The notes beneath the pieces were generated by a model. The model did not search any database. It worked only from the letters and a program-made list of their open reading frames with translations, and had not been told where the DNA came from. Made by a program: the position numbers and the translations under genes. A stretch of DNA of 64,000 nt, taken from positions 9,379 to 73,378 of the forward strand of contig JAEWJH010000018.1 in NCBI GenBank assembly GCA_023386635.1, read 5' to 3'. The DNA comes from Pseudomonadota bacterium (GTDB lineage: Bacteria > Pseudomonadota > Alphaproteobacteria > Rhizobiales > Xanthobacteraceae). Shown piece by piece: positions 44,576 to 53,511 of the stretch. Within the stretch, counting starts at the first letter, position 1, and each line of letters begins with the position of its first letter.

Positions 44576-45229
44576 TTAGTGCTTCAAACCGGGCGCCGGC
44601 TTGAACGTCGCCTGCGTCTTCTTCGTGATCTCGTCGAGCGTGACGCCCGGTGCAAGTTCGATCAGCGTCATGCCCTGTCCGCCCTTGCGGTCGATGGTGA
44701 ACACGCCCAGGTCGGTGATCACCATGTCGACGACCCCGGCACCGGTCAGCGGCAGCGTGCAGGCGTGCAGCAGCTTCGGATCATCCTTCGCCGTGTGCTC
44801 CATGATCACCACGACTTTCTTGACGCCGGCGACGAGGTCCATGGCGCCGCCCATGCCCTTCACCATCTTGCCGGGGATCATCCAGTTGGCGAGGTCGCCG
44901 TTCTCGGCCACCTGCATCGCGCCGAGCAGCGCGATGTCGATGTGGCCGCCGCGGATCATCGCGAACGAGTCCGCGCTGGAAAAGAACGACGTGGTCGGCA
45001 ACTCGGTGACGGTCTGCTTGCCGGCGTTGATCAGGTCCGGGTCTTCGTCGCCTTCATAGGGGAAGGGGCCGAAGCCGAGCATGCCGTTCTCGCTCTGCAG
45101 CTGCACGGTCATGCCGGTCGGGATGTAGTTCGACACCAGCGTCGGGATGCCGATACCGAGATTGACGTAGAAGCCGTCGCGCAGTTCCTTGGCGGCGCGC
45201 TCGGCCATCTGTTCGCGGGTCCAGGCCAT
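44576..45229 (-). CDS. scoB: 3-oxoacid CoA-transferase subunit B
   Basis: 217-aa catalytic subunit of succinyl-CoA:3-ketoacid (or 3-oxoadipate) CoA-transferase. The catalytic Glu is in SENGMLG near residue 47, with GNFAHLTIP-like NLGIGIPT upstream. Pairs with the A subunit 18 bases upstream. In this aromatic-degradation setting the 3-oxoadipate (PcaJ) role is as likely as acetoacetate use. Confidence 0.9.
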   Translation of the reverse strand: MAWTREQMAERAAKELRDGFYVNLGIGIPTLVSNYIPTGMTVQLQSENGMLGFGPFPYEGDEDPDLINAGKQTVTELPTTSFFSSADSFAMIRGGHIDIALLGAMQVAENGDLANWMIPGKMVKGMGGAMDLVAGVKKVVVIMEHTAKDDPKLLHACTLPLTGAGVVDMVITDLGVFTIDRKGGQGMTLIELAPGVTLDEITKKTQATFKPAPGLKH

Positions 45230-45247
45230 CGTGTGATCTCCCTTTCC

Positions 45248-45955
45248 TTACGCCATCACGCGCTTGCGCACGGTGCGCTGCTCGATGTGCTTGACCGCAT
45301 TCGGGACGTGAATGATCCGCTTCACATACACGCCCGGCGTGATGATGTGATCAGGATCGATCTGCCCCGGCTCGACCAGGTTCTCGACTTCGGCAACGGT
45401 GACCTTGCCGCAGGTCGCGACCATCGGATTGAAGTTCCGCGCGGTCTTGCGATAGACGAGATTGCCCTCGGTATCGCCCTTCCAGGCGTGCACGATGGCG
45501 AGGTCGGCAACGATGCCGCGTTCCATGATGTACTTCTCGCCGTCGAACTCGCGCTCTTCCTTGCCCTTGGCGATGTCGGTGCCGACGCCGGTGCGGGTGA
45601 AGAAGGCCGGGATGCCGGCGCCGCCGGCGCGCAGCCGTTCGGCCAGCGTGCCCTGCGGGTTGAATTCAATTTCCAGTTCGCCGGCGAGGTATTGCTGGGC
45701 GAACAGTTTGTTCTCGCCGACATAGGACGAGATCATCTTCTTCACCTGCTTGGTGTCGAGCAGCAGGCCAAGGCCCGCGCCGTCGACGCCGGCATTGTTG
45801 GAGACGACCGTGAGGTTTTTCACGCCGGATTCGCGGATCGCCTGGATCAGCACTTCGGGAATGCCGCACAGGCCGAAACCGCCCGCGGCGATCAGCATTC
45901 CGTCCTTGAGTAGACCGGCGAGCGCCGCTTTGGCGTCCGGATAGACCTTTTTCAT
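45248..45955 (-). CDS. scoA: 3-oxoacid CoA-transferase subunit A
   Basis: 235-aa partner subunit with GGFGLCGIPE near residue 26 and NPQGTLAERLRAGGAGIPAF. Start ATG 45955 preceded by GGGAG; a longer upstream frame is not conserved. Forms the heterodimer with subunit B. Confidence 0.9.
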   Translation of the reverse strand: MKKVYPDAKAALAGLLKDGMLIAAGGFGLCGIPEVLIQAIRESGVKNLTVVSNNAGVDGAGLGLLLDTKQVKKMISSYVGENKLFAQQYLAGELEIEFNPQGTLAERLRAGGAGIPAFFTRTGVGTDIAKGKEEREFDGEKYIMERGIVADLAIVHAWKGDTEGNLVYRKTARNFNPMVATCGKVTVAEVENLVEPGQIDPDHIITPGVYVKRIIHVPNAVKHIEQRTVRKRVMA

Positions 45956-46007
45956 ACCACTCCCACCCGATGCGAGACTGTCAAACGGAGTAATTCCGTC
46001 AAACGCT

Positions 46008-46235
46008 TTAACGCAGCCGGGTCGGCAGGGGAAGGCCGTGTGGATAGTAGGTCCAGGCGACAAAAAGGACCGCGAAAATCAGGGCCGCCAGCAGCGACGC
46101 CAGGCCACGATGCCGCAGCGAGACGACCTGTCCGATCAGGGCGGACAGATAGGCGAAGACGGCCAGCACCCCGACATAAATCCAGTCGATGGCCGCCCAG
46201 TCGATCGGGACGTTGCCGCTCAGGGGATTGTCCAT
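46008..46235 (-). CDS. small two-helix membrane protein of unknown function
   Basis: 75-aa protein with two membrane segments (about residues 17-40 and 46-64, the first IDWIYVGVLAVFAYLSALIG). I do not recognise a family. It begins with ATG on the minus strand, 52 bases upstream of scoA in the same direction, and is divergent from the dehydrogenase gene. Codon use looks like its neighbours, supporting a real gene. Confidence 0.6.
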   Translation of the reverse strand: MDNPLSGNVPIDWAAIDWIYVGVLAVFAYLSALIGQVVSLRHRGLASLLAALIFAVLFVAWTYYPHGLPLPTRLR

Positions 46236-46342
46236 TCCGATATTGTACCGCAGTTCGAGCCGAACCGGCAGTCCCAGTGGGCGGGGACGCGCCGGAGTGC
46301 TATTTCGCTAGCCCGACCGTGCGGGCGAGGGACCTGTCGCAA

Positions 46343-47302
46343 ATGACCCATGTTCTCATTCTGATGGAGCGGCAGGAGGCGACCAGCAGCCGCTACCGCG
46401 ACCTGATCACCGCGAAATTCCCCGGCTTCAAGGTCGACATCGTCGGCCATCACAGCGAGGTCGATCCCTATATCGCCGACGTCGATATCCTCATGTGCTT
46501 CTCGCCGCCGATGGCGGACCATGTGGTGCGGGATGCACCGAAGCTCAAATGGATCCAGGCGCTGGGGACCGGTGTCGACAACATCATCGATCTGCCGTCG
46601 CTGCGGCCGGACGTGATGGTGACCAACATCCGAGGCATCCACGGCGCACCGCTGTCCGAGGCGACGCTCGCCTACATGCTGGCTTTGACACGCGACATCC
46701 CGCGCTCGGTCCATGCACAGGACAATGCGACGTGGGAGCGCTGGCCGTCGCGGCTGCTCAACGGCAAGACCGTCGGCATTCTCGGCGTCGGGCTGATCGC
46801 CGAGGCGCTGGCGCCGATCTTCAAGGTGCTGGGCATGACGGTGGTCGGCTTTTCCTCGGGACCGCGGCCGGCGCCGGGCTTCGACCGGATGGAGCATCGC
46901 GACGATCTCGTCCGCCACGCCGGCGAGCTCGATTATCTCGTGGTGCTGACGCCGATGAGCGCCGAAACGCGCGGCATCGTCAGCGCTTCCGTGTTCAAGG
47001 CGATGAAGCCATCGGCCTATCTGATCAATGTCGCGCGCGGCGGCGTGGTCGACGAAGCCGCGCTGATCGCCGCGCTCGACAACAGGGAGATCGCCGGCGC
47101 GGCGCTCGATGTGTTCGAGCAGGAGCCGCTGCCGTCGAGCAGTCCGTTCTGGGCACGCAAGGACGTGATCGTCATGTGCCACATGGGCGGTTTCTCGGAG
47201 GGCTATGAACTGCGCGCGATGCCGACCATCGAGCACAATATCCGTTGTTATCTCGCCGGCTCGCTCGACAAGATGCACAACATCGTGCGTGCGCCGCGCT
47301 AA
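46343..47302 (+). CDS. D-2-hydroxyacid dehydrogenase
   Basis: 319-aa NAD(P)-dependent dehydrogenase. Rossmann motif GILGVGLIAEALA near residue 145, substrate-binding Arg in NVARGG, and the catalytic His in MCHMGGFS. Reduces a 2-oxoacid to the D-hydroxyacid or the reverse. ATG 46343 with GAGGG upstream. Followed 16 bases later by an M24 gene, a likely operon partner. Confidence 0.88.
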   Translation: MTHVLILMERQEATSSRYRDLITAKFPGFKVDIVGHHSEVDPYIADVDILMCFSPPMADHVVRDAPKLKWIQALGTGVDNIIDLPSLRPDVMVTNIRGIHGAPLSEATLAYMLALTRDIPRSVHAQDNATWERWPSRLLNGKTVGILGVGLIAEALAPIFKVLGMTVVGFSSGPRPAPGFDRMEHRDDLVRHAGELDYLVVLTPMSAETRGIVSASVFKAMKPSAYLINVARGGVVDEAALIAALDNREIAGAALDVFEQEPLPSSSPFWARKDVIVMCHMGGFSEGYELRAMPTIEHNIRCYLAGSLDKMHNIVRAPR

Positions 47303-47318
47303 CTCAAGGAACCTGACC

Positions 47319-48512
47319 ATGGCCTTGTCCGAACGTCTGCAGACCCCGATCTCGACCGCCGAACTGGAGCGCCGCTGGGCCGCCGTTCGCGCGGCGATGC
47401 AGCGCGAGAAGATCGACGTTCTGGTGATGCAGAACAACAACGATCATATGGGCGGCTATGTGAAGTGGTTCACGGATATGCCGGCGACCAACGGCTATCC
47501 GATGACCGTGGTGTTCCCGCGCGACGACGCGATGACGGTGGTGCAGCAGGGCCCTTTCGGTGCGGTCGAGCAGGTCGATGCGGGCAATGACACCTGGCGC
47601 GGCGTCAAGCGCGTGCTGATGACGCCGAGCTATTCGTCGGCGCCGTTTACCCGTAACTACGATCCGGAACTGGCGGCGACCGCGCTCGAGCCTTACGCCA
47701 AGGCGACGGTCGGTCTGGTCGGCACCTATCAGATGGGCCACGCCACCGCCGATTATCTGCACAAGCGGTTTTCCGCCGCGCGCTTCGTCGAAGCGTCCGA
47801 GATGGTCGACGCCATCAAGTCGATCAAGAGCGCCGAGGAGATGGAACTGGTGCGGCGCGCGGCGGCGATGCAGGACGGCGCCATGCGCGCGGCCTTCGCG
47901 GCGGTGAAACCGGGCATGCGCGATACCGAGGTCGCCGCCGTAGCGCAGCATTACAGCCAAACCCAGGGCAGCGAGAACGGCATTTATCTCTGCGCGTCGA
48001 TGCCGATCGGCCAGCCTTCGCGGTTTGGCCAGCGTCATGTGCAGAACCGGACCATTCAGGCTGGCGATCAGGTGGTGCTGCTGGTCGAGGATAGCGGGCC
48101 GGGCGGCATGTACACCGAACTCGGCCGCTCCTGCGTCGTCGGCAAGGTGCCGCAGGCGATGAAGGACGAACTCGCGTTCTGCATCGAGGCGCGCAAGATG
48201 ACCCTCGATCTGCTCAAGCCCGGTACTTCGTGCAAGGACATCTGGGATGCGTTCAATGCCTTCATGCGCAAGAACGGCCGGCCGGAAGAGGCGCGGCTCT
48301 ATTGCCACGGGCAGGGGTACGATCTGGTGGAGCGGCCCCTCGTCCGCAACGACGAGACCATGCTGATCCAGAAGGACATGAACATCGTCGTCCACCCGAC
48401 CTACATCCACGCCGGCTACATGAACTGGCTGTGCGACAATTATCTGATCGGCGGCAACGGACCGGGCGACCGGCTGCACCGGTTCCCCGAAGAGATCGTC
48501 GAGGTCGGTTAG
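47319..48512 (+). CDS. M24 (pita-bread fold) protein, creatinase/Xaa-Pro dipeptidase-like
   Basis: 397-aa protein with a creatinase N-domain (residues about 20-150) and pita-bread domain (about 160-390). The usual metal ligands are altered: LVEDSGP keeps the first Asp, the second position is Glu (TELGR), His is kept in CHGQGYD, but the following Glu is His (IVVHP) and the last Glu is Asp (CDNYLI). It may bind metal differently or act without metal like creatinase. Function uncertain beyond C-N or related hydrolysis. Confidence 0.83.
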   Translation: MALSERLQTPISTAELERRWAAVRAAMQREKIDVLVMQNNNDHMGGYVKWFTDMPATNGYPMTVVFPRDDAMTVVQQGPFGAVEQVDAGNDTWRGVKRVLMTPSYSSAPFTRNYDPELAATALEPYAKATVGLVGTYQMGHATADYLHKRFSAARFVEASEMVDAIKSIKSAEEMELVRRAAAMQDGAMRAAFAAVKPGMRDTEVAAVAQHYSQTQGSENGIYLCASMPIGQPSRFGQRHVQNRTIQAGDQVVLLVEDSGPGGMYTELGRSCVVGKVPQAMKDELAFCIEARKMTLDLLKPGTSCKDIWDAFNAFMRKNGRPEEARLYCHGQGYDLVERPLVRNDETMLIQKDMNIVVHPTYIHAGYMNWLCDNYLIGGNGPGDRLHRFPEEIVEVG

Positions 48513-48524
48513 GTTTTACGGGTC

Positions 48525-48568
48525 GCGTTTTCTTCACGCGAACCGGCGGCCGCTTCGCTCGAAAACGC
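48525..48568. repeat. intergenic inverted repeat
   Basis: GCGTTTTC (48525-48532) pairs with GAAAACGC (48561-48568), enclosing TTCACGCGAACCGG and CGCTTCGCTC. Recalled as a common intergenic element of Bradyrhizobium-like genomes. Confidence 0.45.
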
Positions 48569-48640
48569 TCTAAATCGCTTGACCCGCGGCGTTTGACACG
48601 CGACTCTCCGGAAAAAACATCACCGGAGAGGAAAACGCAT

Positions 48641-49615
48641 ATGCTCAAGACTTTGATCGGCGCATCGTTCGCGGCCCTGCTCACCATGGCGGGTCAGGCG
48701 GGCGCGCAATCGTTCCCCAATCGCCCGATGACCATGGTCATCCCGTTTGCCGCGGGCGGCCCCACCGACGTGCTTGGACGGGTGGTCGCTGCACGGATGA
48801 GCGAACTGCTCGGGCAGCAGGTGGTGGTCGAGAATGTCGGCGGCGCCGGCGGCATGACCGGTTCGAACCGGGTCAAAACAGCCGCGCCGGACGGCTACAC
48901 CATGGTGCTTGGCACGGTCGGCACCCATGCGCAGAACCAGACGCTCTACAAGAAGCCGGCCTACAACTCCGCAACCGACTTCACACCGGCCGGCCTGATC
49001 GCCGAAGTGCCGATCATGCTGATCACGCGCAAGGATCTGCCGGTCAACAATCTCAAGGAATTCGTCGACTACGCCAAGAAGAACCAAGGCAAGATGCAGT
49101 TCGGTTCCGCCGGCGCGGGCTCGGCGACGCATCTCGGCTGTGTCGTGCTCAACACCGCGCTCGGCCTGAACATCACTCATGTGCCGTATCGCGGCACCGG
49201 CCCGGCGATGCAGGATCTGCAGGGCGGCCGCATCGACTATCTCTGCGAGATCGTGTCCACCGGCAAGCCGCAGGTCGACGGCGGAACCGTCAAGGCGATC
49301 GCGATGCTGACCAAGGAACGCTCGCCCGTGCTCAAGAATGTGCCGACCGCCAAGGAGCAGGGTCACGATATCGAGGCCTATACCTGGAACGCGATCTTCC
49401 TGCCGAAGGATACGCCAGCCGATGTCCTGAAGAAGATCAACGAGGCGATCGTCGGGACCATCAACACGCCCGCGGTGCGCGAGAAGCTGACGAACCTTGG
49501 CGCCAACGTGGTCTCCAGCAAGGAAGCCACGCCGGACTATCTCGCCAAGTTCGTCAAGAGCGAGATCGAGAAGTGGGCGGCGCCGATCAAGGCGAGTGGC
49601 GTCACCGCAGACTGA
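48641..49615 (+). CDS. TctC/Bug-family periplasmic substrate-binding protein
   Basis: 324-aa receptor. Signal peptide of about 22 residues (AGA-QS), then FPNRPMTMVIPFAAGGPTD, the classic Bug opening, and APDGYTMVLGT. ATG 48641 preceded by GGAGAGGAAAACGCAT. No membrane partners nearby. Possibly receives the substrate of the upstream dehydrogenase and M24 genes. Confidence 0.92.
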   Translation: MLKTLIGASFAALLTMAGQAGAQSFPNRPMTMVIPFAAGGPTDVLGRVVAARMSELLGQQVVVENVGGAGGMTGSNRVKTAAPDGYTMVLGTVGTHAQNQTLYKKPAYNSATDFTPAGLIAEVPIMLITRKDLPVNNLKEFVDYAKKNQGKMQFGSAGAGSATHLGCVVLNTALGLNITHVPYRGTGPAMQDLQGGRIDYLCEIVSTGKPQVDGGTVKAIAMLTKERSPVLKNVPTAKEQGHDIEAYTWNAIFLPKDTPADVLKKINEAIVGTINTPAVREKLTNLGANVVSSKEATPDYLAKFVKSEIEKWAAPIKASGVTAD

Positions 49616-49637
49616 TCACGACGACGTTCAAAGCAAG

Positions 49638-49670
49638 CGGGCGCGGCGATGGCCGCGCCCGTTTTTCTTT
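49638..49670 (+). terminator. strong intrinsic terminator
   Basis: CGGGCGCGGC-gatg-GCCGCGCCCG followed by TTTTTCTTT: a perfect 10-bp stem with tetraloop and T-run, 22 bases after the TctC stop and just before the convergent aminotransferase stop. Confidence 0.88.
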
Positions 49671-50892
49671 ACGTGCGGTGATACACCGCCAGCGCTGCAT
49701 CGACACCCGCGCCGGCGGGCGGCGTGAAGCCGAAGCGGCGCAAACAGGCTTCCAGCGCGCCGAGGCAAAGCAGCACGTTCTCCTTGCGGCAGACATAGCC
49801 CATGGTGCCGATCCGCCAGATCTTGCCGTGCAGCGGGCCGAACGACGTGCCGATCTCGATGCCGAAGTCATCGAGCATCATGGTGCGCACGCCGTCGGCA
49901 TCGACTCCGTTCGGGATCACGACGCCGGTAACGTTAGGCATCTTGTGTGCCTGGTCGCCAAACAGTTTGAGTCCCATGGCCGTCAGACCGGCGCCGACCG
50001 CGTCGCTGGCGAGCCGGTGCCGCGCAAAAAGCGCGTCGCCTTCATCGAGCGCGATGCGAACCGCCTCGCGCGCGGCATACAGCATCGACGCCGCTTCGGT
50101 ATGATGGTTGAGGCGCTTGGGACCCCAGTAATCCATCAGCATTGCCAGATCGAAATAGTTGGATGGGATGCGCGGGCCGTTGCCGTCGACGAAGCCCGGC
50201 GGCTTGATGCCCGCTTCGAGATGCTTGCGGTGGTTGACGATGGTCGCGACCCGTTCGTTGAACGTCACCGGCGACGAACCGGGCGGACCGGACAGGCACT
50301 TCTGCAAGCCCGACGACATGGCGTCGACCTGCCAGGCATCGACTTCGATCGGCATGCCGCCGAGTGTCGCGGTGGCATCGCTGAACAGGATGATGTCGCG
50401 GGCGCGGCACAGTGCGCCGATCTCGGCGAGCGGCTGCGCCATCGTGGTCGATGTGTCGCCATGCACCACCGCGACGACGCGCGGCTTGTGCTTCCTGATC
50501 GCGTCCTCGATCTCGTCGGGCGTGAACACCTCGCCCCATGGCTTCTCGATGGTGACGACCTTGGCGCCGCAGCGCGATGAGATTTCCGCCAGCAGATGGC
50601 CGAAGCGGCCGAAGATCGGCACCAGCACGGTATCGCCGGGCGAGATGATCGATACCAGCATCGCCTCGACGCCGGCGCGCGCGGTGCCGTCGATCAACAG
50701 CGACCATTGGTTCTGCGTGCGGTAGATCTGCCGCAGCAGGCCCATTACGTCGTTCATGTAGCCGGTGAAGACGGGATCGAACTGCCCGAGCATGGGCATC
50801 GACATGGCGCGCAGCACGCGCGGATCGATGCCGACCGGGCCGGGGCCCATCAGCAGGCGTGGCGGGGGATTGAGTTCGGAAACGGTGCTCAT
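49669..50892 (-). CDS. pucG: class V aminotransferase, PucG-like ureidoglycine-glyoxylate aminotransferase
   Basis: 407-aa PLP enzyme of the alanine/serine-glyoxylate aminotransferase type. The PLP lysine is in SSGLQKCLSGPPG near residue 200, the opening LLMGPGPVGIDPRVL is conserved. Clustering with a hydantoinase and an OHCU decarboxylase/HIU hydrolase points to PucG, which moves the amine of ureidoglycine to glyoxylate. Alanine- or serine-glyoxylate aminotransferase remains possible. ATG 50892 with AGGA eight bases upstream. Confidence 0.83.
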   Translation of the reverse strand: MSTVSELNPPPRLLMGPGPVGIDPRVLRAMSMPMLGQFDPVFTGYMNDVMGLLRQIYRTQNQWSLLIDGTARAGVEAMLVSIISPGDTVLVPIFGRFGHLLAEISSRCGAKVVTIEKPWGEVFTPDEIEDAIRKHKPRVVAVVHGDTSTTMAQPLAEIGALCRARDIILFSDATATLGGMPIEVDAWQVDAMSSGLQKCLSGPPGSSPVTFNERVATIVNHRKHLEAGIKPPGFVDGNGPRIPSNYFDLAMLMDYWGPKRLNHHTEAASMLYAAREAVRIALDEGDALFARHRLASDAVGAGLTAMGLKLFGDQAHKMPNVTGVVIPNGVDADGVRTMMLDDFGIEIGTSFGPLHGKIWRIGTMGYVCRKENVLLCLGALEACLRRFGFTPPAGAGVDAALAVYHRT

Positions 50893-50930
50893 CAATTGAA
50901 TCCTGACAATATTAGATAGCGGCCCGATCC

Positions 50931-51003
50931 TTCGAGACACATGGCCAGAGCGCGTCGACGACGCGCGTAAACGCGCTGATGGCCATGGCCCTCAGGATGA
51001 GGC
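50931..51003. repeat. dispersed repeat (CCTTCGAGAC / CTCAGGATGAGG type)
   Basis: CCTTCGAGACACATGGCC at the left and GGCCCTCAGGATGAGG at the right flank an imperfect palindrome between the hydantoinase and aminotransferase genes. The same end sequences recur at 63810-63853. Confidence 0.5.
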
Positions 51004-51024
51004 CGGGATAGTTCGATTTCATCG

Positions 51025-52446
51025 TCATAGAGCCTTCCTCGGCGCCGCGAGCGGCGACTTCTCGCGGCTGACATACTGACCGTCGCCGGCCTTGCCGGTG
51101 AGCTTGCCGTCACGCACGACGAAGCGCCCGCGCACCATGGTGGAGATCGGCCAGCCGGTGACGGCGATGCCTTCGTAAGGGGTGTAGTCGCTGCCGCCGT
51201 GCATAAGCTCCTGCGAGATGGTGAGTTGTCGTTTCGGGTCCCACAGCACGATGTCGGCGTCGGAGCCGACCGCGATCGTGCCCTTCTTCGGATAGAGACC
51301 GTAGGTCCTGGCGTGATTGGTCGCGGTGAAGGCGACGAAATCATTGAGCGTGATGCGGCCCTTGCCAACGCCTTCGGAGAACAGGATCGGCAGCCGCGTC
51401 TCGACGCCGGGAATGCCGTTCGGCACCCAGCGGAATGAGGTGCGGCCTTTCGGATTGAGCTTGCCCTGCGGATCGTCGTAGCGGAACGGGCAGTGGTCGG
51501 AGGAGAACAGCGAGAAAACTTTCTGCTGCAAGCCTTCCCAGCACGCCTGCTGGCTCGCGGTGTCGCGCGGCGGCGGCGAGCAGACATATTTGGTGCCTTC
51601 CATGTTCAGACCGTCGAGGTCCTTCTCGGTCAGCACCAGATATTGCGGGCAGGTCTCGCCATAGACTTTGAGGCCACGCCGCTGCGCGCGGGCAATTTCT
51701 TCCATCGCCTCGCGGTTGGAGACGTGGACGATCATCACCGGCACGTCGATGATCTCCGCGAGCGAGATCGCGCGATGCGTGGCCTCGCGCTCCACCGGGA
51801 TCGGCCGCGAGGTGGCGTGATAGCGCGGCGCGGTGTGGCCGGCGCGCTCCAGCCGATCGGTGAGGAAGCGGATCGCGTCGTAGTTCTCCGCATGCACCAT
51901 CACCAGCGCGCCGGTCTCGCGAGCGACGGTCATGACATTGAGCATTTCCATGTCGGAGAGGGCGAGGCCCTCATAGGTCATGAACACCTTGAACGACGTG
52001 TAGCCGTCCTCGACCAGCGCCGGCAGTTCCTGCCCGAGCACGGCGTCGCTGGCGTCGGCGATGATCAGGTGGAACGAGACGTCGACGTAACACTGGCCAT
52101 CGGCCTTGGCGTGATACTGCTTCACCACCTCGCGCAGGGATTCACCTTTCTGCTGCATGGCGAAGGGCAGCACCATGGTGTTGCCGCCGAATGCGGCCGA
52201 GCGCGTGCCGCTTGCGAAGTCGTCGGCCATGCTGATGCCGGGTCCGGAGGGCTGGGCGATATGCACATGGCTGTCGATGCCGCCGGGGAGAACCAGCAGG
52301 TCGGTGGCATCGACGATCTCTGTGGCGTCGCCAAGATCGCTGCCGAGCGCGGTGATGACACCGCCGCGGATGCCCACATCGGCCTTGAACGTGTCCGCCG
52401 CCGTGACGACCGTGCCGCCGCGTATGATCGTGTCGAAAGTAGCCAT
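51025..52446 (-). CDS. dihydropyrimidinase/hydantoinase
   Basis: 473-aa cyclic-amidase of the amidohydrolase superfamily. Metal ligands: HxH in GIDSHVHIAQP, carboxylated Lys in SFKVFMTY, His in VMVHAEN and VHVSN, Asp in SSDHCPF. The sequence is closer to dihydropyrimidinases than to allantoinases, but the setting among purine-ring genes means it may open allantoin, itself a hydantoin. Its ATG overlaps the upstream stop by one base. Confidence 0.87.
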   Translation of the reverse strand: MATFDTIIRGGTVVTAADTFKADVGIRGGVITALGSDLGDATEIVDATDLLVLPGGIDSHVHIAQPSGPGISMADDFASGTRSAAFGGNTMVLPFAMQQKGESLREVVKQYHAKADGQCYVDVSFHLIIADASDAVLGQELPALVEDGYTSFKVFMTYEGLALSDMEMLNVMTVARETGALVMVHAENYDAIRFLTDRLERAGHTAPRYHATSRPIPVEREATHRAISLAEIIDVPVMIVHVSNREAMEEIARAQRRGLKVYGETCPQYLVLTEKDLDGLNMEGTKYVCSPPPRDTASQQACWEGLQQKVFSLFSSDHCPFRYDDPQGKLNPKGRTSFRWVPNGIPGVETRLPILFSEGVGKGRITLNDFVAFTATNHARTYGLYPKKGTIAVGSDADIVLWDPKRQLTISQELMHGGSDYTPYEGIAVTGWPISTMVRGRFVVRDGKLTGKAGDGQYVSREKSPLAAPRKAL

Positions 52447-53315
52447 CAGCTTCCCCGGTAGGTCGTATAGCTCCACGGCGTCACCAAGAGCGGCACATGA
52501 TAATGCCCCTCCGGCTCGGCGATGCCGAAGCCGATCGGCACCACGTCGAGCCAGCCGGCATCATGCCCCGTGCGCCGGAAATAGTCGCCGACGTGAAACC
52601 GCAATTCGTAGCGACCGCGGCGTAGCGGTGCGCCGGACAGGAGCGGCGCGTCGGTGCGGCCGTCGGCATTGGTGACGGCTTCGGCGATCAGGCCGAGCGC
52701 TGTGTCGTCGATCTCATAGAGCGCGATCTTCACGCCAGCCGCCGGGCGGCCGTTCACGGTGTCGAGCACATGACTCGACAGGCGTCCGTGAATGCGTGGC
52801 ATGCCGGGGCCATCGACCAGGTCGGCCAGCCGAAGGCGGGTGATGTATCCGATCTCGTCGAGGGCGGTGGCAAGCTCCGCGTCGGGAGAATTCAGCAGCC
52901 GCCGTTCGAACAGCGTCAGGATGGCGGCGCGGGTCTGCCGGCGCACGCAGACGATGAACGGGACGTCGAAGCGGGCCTTGTAGGCGGCATTGAGATGCTG
53001 GAACCGGGCGAAATCGGTGTCGCTCAGCCGGTCGAGGCCGAGGCTGCCCTGTTCGGCGCGGGATTCGGCGGTGATGTCGGCGCGGGCAACCTTCGAGCCC
53101 AATTCCGGGTGCGCCCCCACGAAGGCGAGCCGGCGGTCGGTCGGGGCGGCGCGGACCGCGGCCATCATGGCCTCGTGCAAGGCGGTGACGGTCGGGAACG
53201 GCCGCTGCCCGGCGACGGCCTCGGCTACCCAAGGGGCGTGCTCGAACACTGGCCCGAGCAGGGCTACGAATTCGGCGGCGGGGAGGGTGTTCAGGCGGTC
53301 GAGCGGGGCGGGCAT
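52446..53315 (-). CDS. fused OHCU decarboxylase / 5-hydroxyisourate hydrolase
   Basis: 289-aa bifunctional protein. Residues 1-160 form the 2-oxo-4-hydroxy-4-carboxy-5-ureidoimidazoline decarboxylase domain (GAHPELG near 80); residues about 175-289 are the transthyretin-like 5-hydroxyisourate hydrolase, opening with LSSHVLDTVNGRPA and ending in the diagnostic YRGS. Together they turn 5-hydroxyisourate into S-allantoin after urate oxidation. First gene of the operon leading to hydantoinase and aminotransferase. Confidence 0.93.
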   Translation of the reverse strand: MPAPLDRLNTLPAAEFVALLGPVFEHAPWVAEAVAGQRPFPTVTALHEAMMAAVRAAPTDRRLAFVGAHPELGSKVARADITAESRAEQGSLGLDRLSDTDFARFQHLNAAYKARFDVPFIVCVRRQTRAAILTLFERRLLNSPDAELATALDEIGYITRLRLADLVDGPGMPRIHGRLSSHVLDTVNGRPAAGVKIALYEIDDTALGLIAEAVTNADGRTDAPLLSGAPLRRGRYELRFHVGDYFRRTGHDAGWLDVVPIGFGIAEPEGHYHVPLLVTPWSYTTYRGS

Positions 53316-53511
53316 AGGTGCATCATAACGGCTTTTTAGGCGCGAATAGCCGATTCCGGGTGCTGTTCCTCAGTCTTCCTTGCGGATTCAGGGGTTTGCG
53401 GCAAAAATCCCGACGTTTTCCTTCTTCTGCGACGGGCCGCCGCCCTCTGACATCCGTTTTGAACCTGATCGGCGGGCCGTGCGACCAAACAACGAGCCGC
53501 CCGTCGAACCG

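Noticed and set aside
42822..44579. Plus-strand open frame of 585 codons overlapping the symporter
   Set aside because: Shifted-frame shadow of the SSS symporter; Arg-rich without membrane segments.
50905..50920. Fourth MarR site (ATTAGATAG upstream of the aminotransferase)
   Set aside because: It lacks the AATCTA-N-M-TA-N-TTT core on either strand and lies 37 kb away in an unrelated operon.
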